A stretch of 64,000 nt of DNA from Butyrivibrio hungatei NK4A153 (GTDB taxonomy: Bacteria; Bacillota; Clostridia; Lachnospirales; Lachnospiraceae), in contig NZ_KE384194.1 in NCBI RefSeq assembly GCF_000424465.1, positions 15,145 to 79,144 of the forward strand, read 5' to 3'. This document shows positions 1 through 6,432 of the stretch, one piece after another; positions within the stretch are counted from its first letter, which is position 1, and every line of letters begins with the position of its first letter. The translations under genes and the position numbers were made by a program. Under the pieces are notes generated by a model. That model did not search any database. It worked only from the letters and a program-made list of their open reading frames with translations, and was not told the DNA's origin.

Positions 1-218
1 TCTCTTTTTACAATTCTCGATCCCTTCTGCTTGTTACAATGCTTGCACATAGGAATCAAATTGCTAATCTCATCCGTTCCTCCTCTGTACTTGGGGATGA
101 GGTGGTCGATGGTAGTCTTTTCGAGCGGAAGCGGCTTGCCACATTTCGCGCAGACACCACCGGTCTTTTCAAAGATTATATGTTTTATGTTTCGCTTTTT
201 TTGCTTCTGTCCCCTCAT
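1..218 (-). CDS. HNH endonuclease, copy 1 (3' end beyond window)
   Basis: This is a second copy of the small HNH nuclease at 3200-3475. The frame reads from an ATG at 216-218 off the left edge and keeps the whole core: the CAKCG and CKHCN zinc-knuckle pairs and the IDHLIPKYRGG HNH segment. Where the other copy starts, this one has ATA (231-233) instead of ATG, so translation would begin at the next in-frame Met, five codons in. Nucleotide identity with copy 2 is very high to about position 250 and then stops abruptly. HNH proteins of this size nick or cut DNA. Whether this copy is complete cannot be seen here. Confidence 0.7.
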   Translation of the reverse strand, partial: MRGQKQKKRNIKHIIFEKTGGVCAKCGKPLPLEKTTIDHLIPKYRGGTDEISNLIPMCKHCNKQKGSRIVKR

Positions 219-257
219 ATGTTTTCTCCATATGTTATATGTGCCAATATTATACAT

Positions 258-299
258 TTTACGGCAAGATATCAAAACGAATTGATATCTTGCCGTAAA
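258..299. repeat. Long palindrome, left copy
   Basis: A perfect 18-bp inverted repeat (arms 258-275 and 282-299, core ACGGCAAGATATCAA) encloses a 6-base loop. A near-identical element lies at 5431-5480, at the far end of the mosaic patch, and the same AAATTATCATCA tail follows both. It sits just 3' of the HTH gene (minus strand) and could act as its terminator. Its presence at both ends of the patch suggests instead a small mobile or recombination-related repeat. Confidence 0.75.
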
Positions 300-308
300 T
301 TATCATCA

Positions 309-659
309 TCAATCACGCATTTTAACCAATGCCTCTGCATACCCAAGCAATCTCGATTGCTGAGCTTTATCCATTGAATTGAATGCTTTTATAAGTTGTC
401 CGCTTTCTGTCAAAGCATCAATCGCATACCATTCACTGGGCTTTCCCCTATCACCATGCGTTTCAATTCCGGACAAAAGCCACTCGGGTGTAACATCCAG
501 CACTTTGCATATGATCATAATTTTCTCTGCTGTAGGATTGGTATTCTTCTTACGCCAGTCGCTTATCGTGCTCTCCGCTATTCCCGTACGCTTAGCAAAT
601 TCTTTCTGTGTTATCTTCATTTCCTGCAGCTTATCAAATATGCGATCTCTTATTGTCAT
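309..659 (-). CDS. XRE-family HTH transcriptional regulator
   Basis: The 116-residue protein carries an N-terminal lambda-repressor-like helix-turn-helix (about residues 16-38: ITQKEFAKRTGIAESTISDW) followed by the usual DVTPEWLLSG scaffold of Cro/C1-type repressors. The remaining 55 residues are a small helical tail. Its ATG at 657-659 lies directly after the stop codon of the nuclease gene (661-663), so the two genes are probably translationally coupled, with the HTH protein as the regulator of the pair. A truncated copy of its 3' half survives at 2555-2683. The target is unknown. Confidence 0.85.
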   Translation of the reverse strand: MTIRDRIFDKLQEMKITQKEFAKRTGIAESTISDWRKKNTNPTAEKIMIICKVLDVTPEWLLSGIETHGDRGKPSEWYAIDALTESGQLIKAFNSMDKAQQSRLLGYAEALVKMRD

Positions 660-660
660 A

Positions 661-1530
661 TCAATTATATACCTTTTTCATCATAGCTTTAAAATCATCA
701 ATTGATACCCCTGCCCTATCGGCCGCAATTTCGACACTCAACAAACCGTCATGTACCAAAGCTATCAGAGTATTATCCCTGCCTTTCTCTATTCCTTTCT
801 CTATTCCTTTCTCTATTCCTCGTGTTTCAATCTCATCAAGAACAGTACACATACTAACCCGCTCCTTTCCTTTTATATCATCATAAACATCTGTAAATCT
901 GCTATCATCTGTCAATGCGCTCATTAAACTGAGCATCTCCTGAACATGAACTATCTTCTCATTCGGCGCAATATACTTTCCTGTCTTACGCATCTGAACA
1001 AAATAATCTGCCACGAACTTAAAATCACTCTGAAATTTATCTACAACTGAATCCTCAAGATATGCTATCTCAAATAAATTCATGCCATAATCAAAAACAT
1101 ATTCTTTTAACTTATCCGGCACTTCCAATCTGTCATATAGAGTTTTTGCCTTACTCCATTTCTTTTTGTAACCATAGTATAGCACAAGTGATACAACAGG
1201 GTAACGTCCATCATTTCCATTGTTTATCTGAGCTCTGTAACCTGCTGCATCATAGTTCATAACCCTAAGCGGCATGTCCTCTTCTTCCTTAGTTTCATTT
1301 TCAAAGCCGATTGCTGCCAATCTTAATCGATTATGCTTCCAATACTTGTAAATATCACGTTCCTGGCTTCTTATCTTTCCATTCTCTGTGTAGTTACTAT
1401 ATGGACTTCCCTCTGTCAATTGATCTTGCCTAACAACCTCCTCTCCATTAAAAAGTAGGACATTTACAATGTCTGCAAACACATCATTATAGTCCTCAAG
1501 TGCTTTCTCTGTAATATCTTTTGTACCCAT
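661..1530 (-). CDS. Rpn-family recombination-promoting nuclease / putative transposase
   Basis: The protein resembles the clostridial Rpn/PD-(D/E)XK family: an N-terminal DVFADIVNVLLFNG segment, the LAAIGFENET core strand, MPLRVMNYDAAGYR, then a helical middle and a GIEKGIEKGIEKG linker before a short C-terminal helix pair. Members of the family promote RecA-independent recombination in E. coli; activity here is inferred. I chose ATG 1530 over an upstream TTG at 1539. A good promoter lies at 1572-1600. The gene is immediately upstream of the HTH gene. A deletion remnant (2555-2778) and a 3' scrap (3489-3531) of the same pair lie nearby, so this locus has been rearranged repeatedly. Confidence 0.8.
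   Translation of the reverse strand: MGTKDITEKALEDYNDVFADIVNVLLFNGEEVVRQDQLTEGSPYSNYTENGKIRSQERDIYKYWKHNRLRLAAIGFENETKEEEDMPLRVMNYDAAGYRAQINNGNDGRYPVVSLVLYYGYKKKWSKAKTLYDRLEVPDKLKEYVFDYGMNLFEIAYLEDSVVDKFQSDFKFVADYFVQMRKTGKYIAPNEKIVHVQEMLSLMSALTDDSRFTDVYDDIKGKERVSMCTVLDEIETRGIEKGIEKGIEKGRDNTLIALVHDGLLSVEIAADRAGVSIDDFKAMMKKVYN
782..817 (-). repeat. Three tandem 12-bp units inside the nuclease gene
   Basis: Three perfect copies of CCTTTCTCTATT (plus-strand reading) encode the repeated IEKG tetrapeptide in the linker of the nuclease. The unit is a multiple of three, so copy-number change would lengthen or shorten the linker without shifting the frame. Confidence 0.9.
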
Positions 1531-1571
1531 TTCTTTCAAAACCGCCTTTATATATAAATACTACTATACGG

Positions 1572-1600
1572 ATTTTAATCATAAAAGAAAAATATGTCAA
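1572..1600 (-). promoter_or_regulatory. Sigma-A-type promoter of the nuclease-HTH pair
   Basis: On the minus strand TTGACA (1595-1600) and TAAAAT (1572-1577) are separated by exactly 17 bases, about 40 bases upstream of the nuclease ATG. Confidence 0.7.
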
Positions 1601-1812
1601 TATGGCTAACATATTTCGTCATATAAAGTATTCTGATTATACAATGTTTTTCGTAACATCCCCTGTGATAGGTCTTCTCTTTCACGCCAGTAGAGGACTT
1701 ACTAATTTACATATCGGAAAAAGTGTTAGAGATATTTGTAGTATTGCGTTTGAATTTATAATTATTTTATATTTGATTGGGAGGTTAGATTCCTTCGCGG
1801 TTGGAGGCAAAA

Positions 1813-1841
1813 AACCCGCAGAGCTGGCAAATATGCGGGTT
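1813..1841 (-). terminator. Intrinsic terminator after the toxin gene
   Basis: Stem AACCCGCA (1834-1841 on the minus strand) pairs with TGCGGGTT (1813-1820), followed on the minus strand by a run of T. It lies about 50 bases beyond the YoeB-like stop codon. The 1531-1893 interval otherwise holds only the nuclease promoter. A plus-strand frame across it has no ribosome site and runs over this hairpin. Confidence 0.75.
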
Positions 1842-1893
1842 CCGCGGGAAACAATTTACGTATATTCAGTTATATTATGATATCTGTTCTACA

Positions 1894-2157
1894 TTATTTA
1901 TCGCCGTAATGTGTTCCACATTGAACTATCTCAATTATGTCGTCAACTATTCGAAAAACGATTCGATTTTTTTCATCGATCCTAACGCTCCAAAATCCTG
2001 CCCAATCGCCGGACAGTGGCTCCGGTTTGCCAATGCAAAGATAGCCATTACGGTCTATTTCTTGTAAAAGGCGGTTAATTCTCTTGAGTGTCTTCTTATC
2101 CTTACTCTGCCACTCAATATATTCCTCCCATGCTCTATCATGCCATATTTTCCGCAT
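1894..2157 (-). CDS. yoeB: Txe/YoeB-family mRNA interferase toxin
   Basis: At 87 residues this matches the YoeB family along its full length. It has the conserved GKPEPLSGDWAGFWSVRID block, with Glu in KPEPL and Arg in SVRI as expected catalytic residues, and the C-terminal THYGDK carrying the catalytic His-Tyr pair. YoeB cleaves mRNA in the ribosomal A site during translation. It is the second gene of a two-gene unit: the antitoxin stop and toxin start overlap as TAATG, the usual stoichiometric coupling. All key residues are present, so the toxin looks functional. A terminator follows at 1813-1841. Confidence 0.9.
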   Translation of the reverse strand: MRKIWHDRAWEEYIEWQSKDKKTLKRINRLLQEIDRNGYLCIGKPEPLSGDWAGFWSVRIDEKNRIVFRIVDDIIEIVQCGTHYGDK

Positions 2158-2420
2158 TAATCCACCTCAATCAAATCATGTTCATGGATATTACGGCCTG
2201 CCTCTATATCATCTATACGCTTTTTTAATTCTGCCATATTCTCACTACTGTAAAATGGATCAGCAGATACTTCGAACGGTATCCTTCTTTCTCGTCCAAC
2301 TTTTTTTGCAAAAATGGTAAATGCTGCGCTCATAGACAATCCCATATCTGCGCAAGCTCTTTCCATACTCTTTTTTACATCCGGGTCCAATTTAAAATTA
2401 ACATTCACTGCCTGTGCCAA
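2157..2420 (-). CDS. RelB/DinJ-family antitoxin
   Basis: The 87-residue protein begins with a ribbon-helix-helix DNA-binding part (VNVNFKLDPDVKKSMERAC, then GLSMSAAFTIFAKKV) and ends in an acidic tail that would wrap the toxin, as in RelB/DinJ antitoxins. The start is TTG at 2418-2420, supported by a strong GGGGTG ribosome site seven bases away; no better start exists. It precedes and overlaps the YoeB-like toxin by one base, so it should both neutralise the toxin and repress the pair. A RelB/DinJ partner is less usual for YoeB than YefM. Confidence 0.85.
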   Translation of the reverse strand: MAQAVNVNFKLDPDVKKSMERACADMGLSMSAAFTIFAKKVGRERRIPFEVSADPFYSSENMAELKKRIDDIEAGRNIHEHDLIEVD

Positions 2421-2453
2421 TTATATCACCCCTTTCACTATATCTATACCTAA

Positions 2454-2480
2454 ATTATATCATGATAAAGAAATTTGCAA
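2454..2480 (-). promoter_or_regulatory. Probable promoter of the toxin-antitoxin pair
   Basis: A consensus TATAAT (2454-2459, minus strand) lies 34 bases before the antitoxin TTG. The best -35 candidate, TTGCAA at 2475-2480, is only 15 bases away, so the -35 is uncertain. Confidence 0.45.
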
Positions 2481-2554
2481 TCGTTTTTCTTTACTTTTTA
2501 TTATTTATTAAGAATTATTCAAAAGATACATATCCATTCAATGCCTTTTTCTAT

Positions 2555-2778
2555 TCCTTTTTAGTCAACGCCTCTGCATACCCAAGCAATCTAGATTGCT
2601 GAGCTTTATCCATTGAATTAAATGCTTTTATAAGTTGTCCGCTTTCTGTCAAAGCATCTATCGCATACCATTCACTAGGCTTTCTGCATGTAAATGTCAC
2701 GTTCCTGGCTTCTTATCTTTCCATTCTCTGTGTAGTTACTATATGGACTTCCCTCTGTCAATTGATCTTGCCTAATAA
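2555..2778 (-). pseudogene. Deletion-fused remnant of the nuclease-HTH pair
   Basis: Read on the minus strand, about 90 bases matching nuclease codons 36-65 (RQDQLTEGSPYSNYTENG onwards) are joined directly to about 125 bases matching the last 43 codons of the HTH protein (KPSEWYAIDALTESG to AEALTK). The junction near 2688 is out of frame and the nuclease frame meets TAG at once. The order is that of the intact pair at 309-1530, so a roughly 890-bp internal deletion explains it. There is no start codon or promoter; it is a relic. Confidence 0.85.
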
Positions 2779-2819
2779 TCACAAACTTGTTTGTACATCT
2801 TGAACATATATGTTTTTAA

Positions 2820-3164
2820 GATTCCAATAATCCCGCATTACTGTCATTGGATGTAAGCGAAGGAATTACAAGTATTATTGAGCAATTTGGTGATACTGAT
2901 TATGGAAAAATAAAATATTCAAAAAGTGCATTATTCTGGATTGGGTATATGTATCGATATATATCATATACAAGAGAAATATCCACAAAATTCATCCTGG
3001 ATATATTTACGTATAAGCAGATGAACAATGTATATTTCTCATTTCACACTCAAGCCCCGGAATGGTGCATTAATAGTTTGTTAGATATTAACGGAATAGA
3101 TGATAGCATTTTTGACAACAATCTTCGGCTAAAAAAAATAATTAAGAAAAAAGGAAAATATTAA
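2820..3164 (+). pseudogene. 5'-truncated ORF of unknown function
   Basis: An open frame runs from a stop at 2817 to TAA at 3162-3164. The first usable start is TTG at 2847, without a ribosome site, and sequence that reads as protein (NPALLSL) continues in frame upstream of it, so the 5' end has probably been lost to the neighbouring rearrangement. The peptide contains a conserved-looking SALFWIGYMYRYISYTRE stretch and HTQAPEWCINSLLD. I recall similar small proteins in clostridial toxin-antitoxin-like loci but cannot name the family. It keeps its own terminator. Confidence 0.55.
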
Positions 3165-3195
3165 CTTGTTTGTTCAGATTGTACAAACAAGTTTT
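3163..3195 (+). terminator. Terminator of the truncated ORF
   Basis: A perfect 11-bp stem (AACTTGTTTGT 3163-3173 with 3183-3193) overlaps the stop codon and is followed by a short T run. Confidence 0.7.
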
Positions 3196-3199
3196 ATTT

Positions 3200-3475
3200 C
3201 TATCTTCCTATACTATAAAATGGATCAAGATACGGCACTTCATCTCTTTTTACAATTCTCGATCCCTTCTGCTTGTTACAATGCTTGCACATAGGAATCA
3301 AATTGCTAATCTCATCCGTTCCTCCTCTGTACTTGGGAATGAGGTGGTCGATGGTTGTCTTTTCGAGCAGAAGTATCTTGCCACACTTAGCGCAGACACC
3401 ACCGGTCTTTGCATGGATTATGCGTTTTATGTTTCGCTTTTTTTGCTTCTGTCCCCTCATATGTTTTCTCCGCAT
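3200..3475 (-). CDS. HNH endonuclease, copy 2
   Basis: The complete 91-residue protein has a basic N-terminus, a zinc-binding CAKCG...CKHCN frame and the HNH core IDHLIPKYRGGTDEISNLIPMC, in which His-Asn-His coordinates a divalent metal at the scissile phosphate. The start is ATG 3473-3475. Such small HNH proteins occur alone in phage- or intron-derived contexts; no intron structure is seen around this one. It duplicates the copy at the left window edge and differs at a handful of codons. Immediately 5' of it lies a scrap of the nuclease-HTH junction, so it was probably moved as a block. Confidence 0.85.
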   Translation of the reverse strand: MRRKHMRGQKQKKRNIKRIIHAKTGGVCAKCGKILLLEKTTIDHLIPKYRGGTDEISNLIPMCKHCNKQKGSRIVKRDEVPYLDPFYSIGR

Positions 3476-3488
3476 GTTATATGTGACA

Positions 3489-3531
3489 ATATTGTCATAT
3501 CAGTTATATACCTTTTTCATCATAGCTTTAA
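3489..3531 (-). pseudogene. Scrap of the nuclease 3' end and HTH start
   Basis: About 43 bases match 649-692: the last codons of the nuclease (KVYN, stop) and the ATG region of the HTH gene. Both flanks are unrelated to the intact locus. It is the third trace of the same gene pair within 3 kb. Confidence 0.75.
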
Positions 3532-5394
3532 TTATGATGTTTTTATAACAACCTTTTTCCCAGAAAAAGCCATGCCGAATCTAATAATTTCTTTCACACC
3601 CTCCTCAAGCATTTCATGAGCATAGCGCTTGGATTGAATCTGTTCAAGAGCTTCGTCGGCAAGCTTTGAAAGTGCCTTTTCATCAAGGTTTTTTCCCCAT
3701 TTTAATTCTATAATTATTCCGGCGTGCTTGCCGTCTTTAGGGAAGAGACTTACATCATATCTTCCATCCCCCGATTCGCGGTTGGAGTTAATTTTATATT
3801 GATTGTCCATCAAAGCTATAAGTCCAAGAATCAAACCGTGATAGAACCCTTCAGCACCGGCATCATAGAAACTTACAGACTTAGTCATATAGTTGCTGAC
3901 AGCTTTTTGTAATTTCCCAATATCATTTGAATACAAGCTCTCAGCAATCATGTTTGCTGTCGTTTTTTGAATTGCTCCTGTACCAATCAGGTAAGTCAGT
4001 ATCTCACTTTTATACACAGCAGCTATTTCTTTATTGGGAATCGACACTTCACAAAGGTAGCTTCCGTCGTCTTGTAAATGTTTGTTAGTTGTTTTCAAAT
4101 AACCTGCAACTAATAAAATGCTATATATATTAGAAGGATCGTCGGTAAGAAATCTGTAAACGGTGGATTGATCAATCTTTGCGATAACAGTTTCACCCTG
4201 AATAAGGGAAAACAACCGTTCATTGATATCTTCTGACGCAATATTCATAATACCTTCCAGAATTTCGTTTTTTCCGGTATTAACCCAATAAGCCTGAGGC
4301 GTACAACCTTTGGCAATATAGTTTATAACAGACCACGGATTATAAATTTCTTTTTCTCCAAAATAATAACCATCATACCAGGATTTGAGTTCGGACTCTT
4401 TGTCTGTACATCCATAGTATGTCATAATTTTGTGTACTTCAGGATAAGTAAAACCAAAATATCCATCGTATTCTTTATCCAGTACAGAATTAACAGTCAG
4501 GTTATTAAGCCCACTAAATATACTCTCTTGAGCTATTCTCAAGATACCCGTCAAAAAGCCGTATGACAGATATTTATTATCCTTAAAGGCCCCGGAAAAG
4601 AAATTCCGCATAAAGCCAATAATCTCATCGTAGAAGTTTTTAGAATATCCTTCCTGAATAGGCGTATCATACTCATCAATTATTATTATTGGATTAATGC
4701 CATAGTGCAGGTACAACATTCTTGAAAGATTTTCAAGTGCTGACGAAAGTTCGACTTCGTCTAAAGAGCCGTTCAGTATTCTTTTATAATACTCTCTTTC
4801 AAATCCGGCTAATTTCAGGCTATTTTCAAGTTCCGAGTGGCGATTATACTCTGCCTGAAGAAGTCCGGAAATTTTTGATAGTGTCGCATTCCATGAATCA
4901 AATTTTACATCTTTAAATGTCAGAAATATGACAGGATATTTACCTTGGTGTTTAATATACTCTGCACCACATTTCCAGATATCTTTATCTTTGAAATAAA
5001 TAGAGGTATCTTCTTTCGAGATTTCAAAAAATACTCTTAGCATATCCATATTGAGCGTCTTGCCAAATCTTCTTGGTCTTGTAAATAATGATACAAGCGG
5101 TTTGTTATCTAAGAATTCTTTGATCAACAGTGTCTTGTCCACATAGTAATATTCCGACTGTGCTCGAACATAATCGGATATACCTATCGGAAGAGGTTTT
5201 TTAATGGCGTTATTATTGCTTTTTATATATTTACCGGTTGATACGCGTCCATCTGCAGGTTGTACTGCATCATCGGGAATAAGCCATTTTTTTCCATCTT
5301 TATATGCTCCTCTAATCTTGCCTGAATTACATAGGTTCACAACGGTACGCTCAGCAATATTCCATTCAGTTGCAATTTCTTTACATGTTTTCAT
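3532..5394 (-). CDS. AAA-ATPase-like / PD-(D/E)XK nuclease-like protein with N-terminal HTH
   Basis: The 620-residue protein has three parts. Residues 1-45 form an excisionase/MerR-like HTH (CKEIATEWNIAERTVVNLC). Residues 65-340 are the AAA-ATPase-like domain (PF09820 type) with the characteristic LFTRPRRFGKTLNMDML P-loop variant near 103-119 and a Walker B-like IIIIDEYDTP near 240. The C-terminus is a PD-(D/E)XK_9-type nuclease fold with GRYDVSLFP and the IIELKWG strand near 560-567. These proteins are abundant and often multicopy in Lachnospiraceae and Bacteroidetes; their function is unproven, with mobile-element or defence roles proposed. The HTH fusion is less common. The ATG at 5392-5394 is followed upstream by the right palindrome copy. 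Confidence 0.85.
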   Translation of the reverse strand: MKTCKEIATEWNIAERTVVNLCNSGKIRGAYKDGKKWLIPDDAVQPADGRVSTGKYIKSNNNAIKKPLPIGISDYVRAQSEYYYVDKTLLIKEFLDNKPLVSLFTRPRRFGKTLNMDMLRVFFEISKEDTSIYFKDKDIWKCGAEYIKHQGKYPVIFLTFKDVKFDSWNATLSKISGLLQAEYNRHSELENSLKLAGFEREYYKRILNGSLDEVELSSALENLSRMLYLHYGINPIIIIDEYDTPIQEGYSKNFYDEIIGFMRNFFSGAFKDNKYLSYGFLTGILRIAQESIFSGLNNLTVNSVLDKEYDGYFGFTYPEVHKIMTYYGCTDKESELKSWYDGYYFGEKEIYNPWSVINYIAKGCTPQAYWVNTGKNEILEGIMNIASEDINERLFSLIQGETVIAKIDQSTVYRFLTDDPSNIYSILLVAGYLKTTNKHLQDDGSYLCEVSIPNKEIAAVYKSEILTYLIGTGAIQKTTANMIAESLYSNDIGKLQKAVSNYMTKSVSFYDAGAEGFYHGLILGLIALMDNQYKINSNRESGDGRYDVSLFPKDGKHAGIIIELKWGKNLDEKALSKLADEALEQIQSKRYAHEMLEEGVKEIIRFGMAFSGKKVVIKTS

Positions 5395-5430
5395 ATGCTA
5401 TCTCCGTATATTTTTCTGATACTATTATAT

Positions 5431-5480
5431 ATAATTTGCGGCAAGATATCAAAACAAATTGACATATTGCCGCAAATTAT
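5431..5480. repeat. Long palindrome, right copy
   Basis: Arms 5431-5452 and 5459-5480 form a 22-bp inverted repeat with two mismatches (core TTTGCGGCAAGATATCAA). It matches the element at 258-299, including the AAATTATCATCA flank. It sits in the promoter region of the AAA/PD-(D/E)XK gene, so here it cannot be that gene's terminator. Confidence 0.75.
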
Positions 5481-5517
5481 CATCACTAACCCTACATTAT
5501 AATTCCTTCCGAAATAA

Positions 5518-5550
5518 ATATATTTTTAATTATTATAATTAAAAATATAT
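5518..5550. repeat. AT-only hairpin
   Basis: A perfect 15-bp inverted repeat (5518-5532 with 5536-5550) of A and T only, with a 3-base loop. It is a possible terminator or cruciform; no gene is assigned to it. Confidence 0.5.
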
Positions 5551-5575
5551 CTCCTTTCCAAAAGAGCATGTTATA

Positions 5576-5591
5576 TTTGACGCGCGTCAAA
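5576..5591. promoter_or_regulatory. Operator-like palindrome TTTGACGCGCGTCAAA
   Basis: This perfect 16-bp palindrome is the same as the two sites in the promoter of the HipA-like gene at 45279-45346, apart from the central dinucleotide. No convincing -10 element accompanies it here. Confidence 0.55.
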
Positions 5592-5600
5592 TAAAATAAT

Positions 5601-5639
5601 AACAGCGCAACGTTTGAACACGACAAACATTGCGCTGTT
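5601..5639 (-). terminator. Terminator of the rubredoxin-fusion gene
   Basis: Stem AACAGCGCAA/TTGCGCTGTT (5601-5610, 5630-5639), extended inward with one mismatch, is followed on the minus strand by a T-rich stretch. It lies just past the stop codon of the gene at 5644. Confidence 0.8.
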
Positions 5640-5643
5640 GTTT

Positions 5644-6267
5644 TTATCTTATTATCTTCTCAAAATCATCCTTCGGATGCTTACAGATCGGACAGATATA
5701 GTCATCGGGCATATCTTCGCCGACATACTCAAATCCGCATATTGTGCATCTCCATATTGTCTCACCTTTCGGAGTCTCTCCAACCGGCTGAGGCTTTGGC
5801 TTGATATTATTCTGGTAATATTCATAAGTACAGGAAGGTGTATCTGCAAGAACGTCCATAAATACAGGTTCACAGATGAACAGCGTATGTGAACCAAGGT
5901 CGACTTCTTTTTCCACATTCAGAGAAAAGTATGCATTAGTCCCTTTTGTTATATAAGGAATACCGTTATCAGCAAGCTTATAATCACTAAATGATGCAAA
6001 CTTATCCACATCTCTTCCGCTCTGGAATCCAAATTGTTTGAAAAGCTCAAAACCCGCATCGTTGCTGATAACAGAGATATTGCACTTTCCTGCTTCTTTC
6101 AGCATGTCATGAGTGAGATTTGCCTTGTTGATCGCGATTGAAATCCTGTTGGGATCCGACGCAACCTGGACCGCGGTGTTAGTGACGCAACCGTTCTTTT
6201 TATCGCCGCTAACCACCGTACATACAAACAAGCCATAAGATAACTTATACATTGCCTTAGTGTTCAT
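5644..6267 (-). CDS. Flavin reductase-rubredoxin fusion (high-molecular-weight rubredoxin)
   Basis: Residues 1-150 match the FMN-binding flavin reductase-like domain (start MYKLSYGLFVCTVV, with NTAVQVASDPNRISIAINK). Residues 172-207 are a complete rubredoxin with two CxxC pairs (CTICG, CPICK) that bind iron. In Moorella the same arrangement (Hrb) passes electrons from NAD(P)H to flavodiiron proteins for NO or O2 reduction, so a role in oxygen/NO tolerance of an anaerobe is likely. A ribosome site (AGGAGA) precedes ATG 6267. It is monocistronic with its own terminator. Confidence 0.9.
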   Translation of the reverse strand: MNTKAMYKLSYGLFVCTVVSGDKKNGCVTNTAVQVASDPNRISIAINKANLTHDMLKEAGKCNISVISNDAGFELFKQFGFQSGRDVDKFASFSDYKLADNGIPYITKGTNAYFSLNVEKEVDLGSHTLFICEPVFMDVLADTPSCTYEYYQNNIKPKPQPVGETPKGETIWRCTICGFEYVGEDMPDDYICPICKHPKDDFEKIIR

Positions 6268-6367
6268 AGAAGATTCTCCTTTCTTCCAATAGAAACATTC
6301 AGTGCTGCCTACCTGTAATAATTATTTTAGCATACCTTTTTAAACACAATAATATTAAAAGCAAAGA

Positions 6368-6394
6368 TCGCCCCGGATTCTTCATCCGGAGCGA
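6368..6394 (-). terminator. Flagellin terminator
   Basis: A GC-rich 11-bp stem (TCGCTCCGGAT with one mismatch; 6368-6378 and 6384-6394) about 40 bases after the flagellin stop codon. Confidence 0.75.
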
Positions 6395-6432
6395 CCTTAT
6401 ATATTAGTGGGTTATGTTTTCTAATATTTATC

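Noticed and set aside
258-299. CRISPR-like repeat
   Set aside because: Only two copies, 5 kb apart, with no spacer array.
31-377. Plus-strand frames at the left edge
   Set aside because: They are antisense shadows of the HNH gene; the minus strand carries the zinc-knuckle and HNH motifs.
1600-1880. Plus-strand frame of about 90 codons with a hydrophobic stretch
   Set aside because: No ribosome site, and it runs across the terminator hairpin of the toxin gene and the nuclease promoter.
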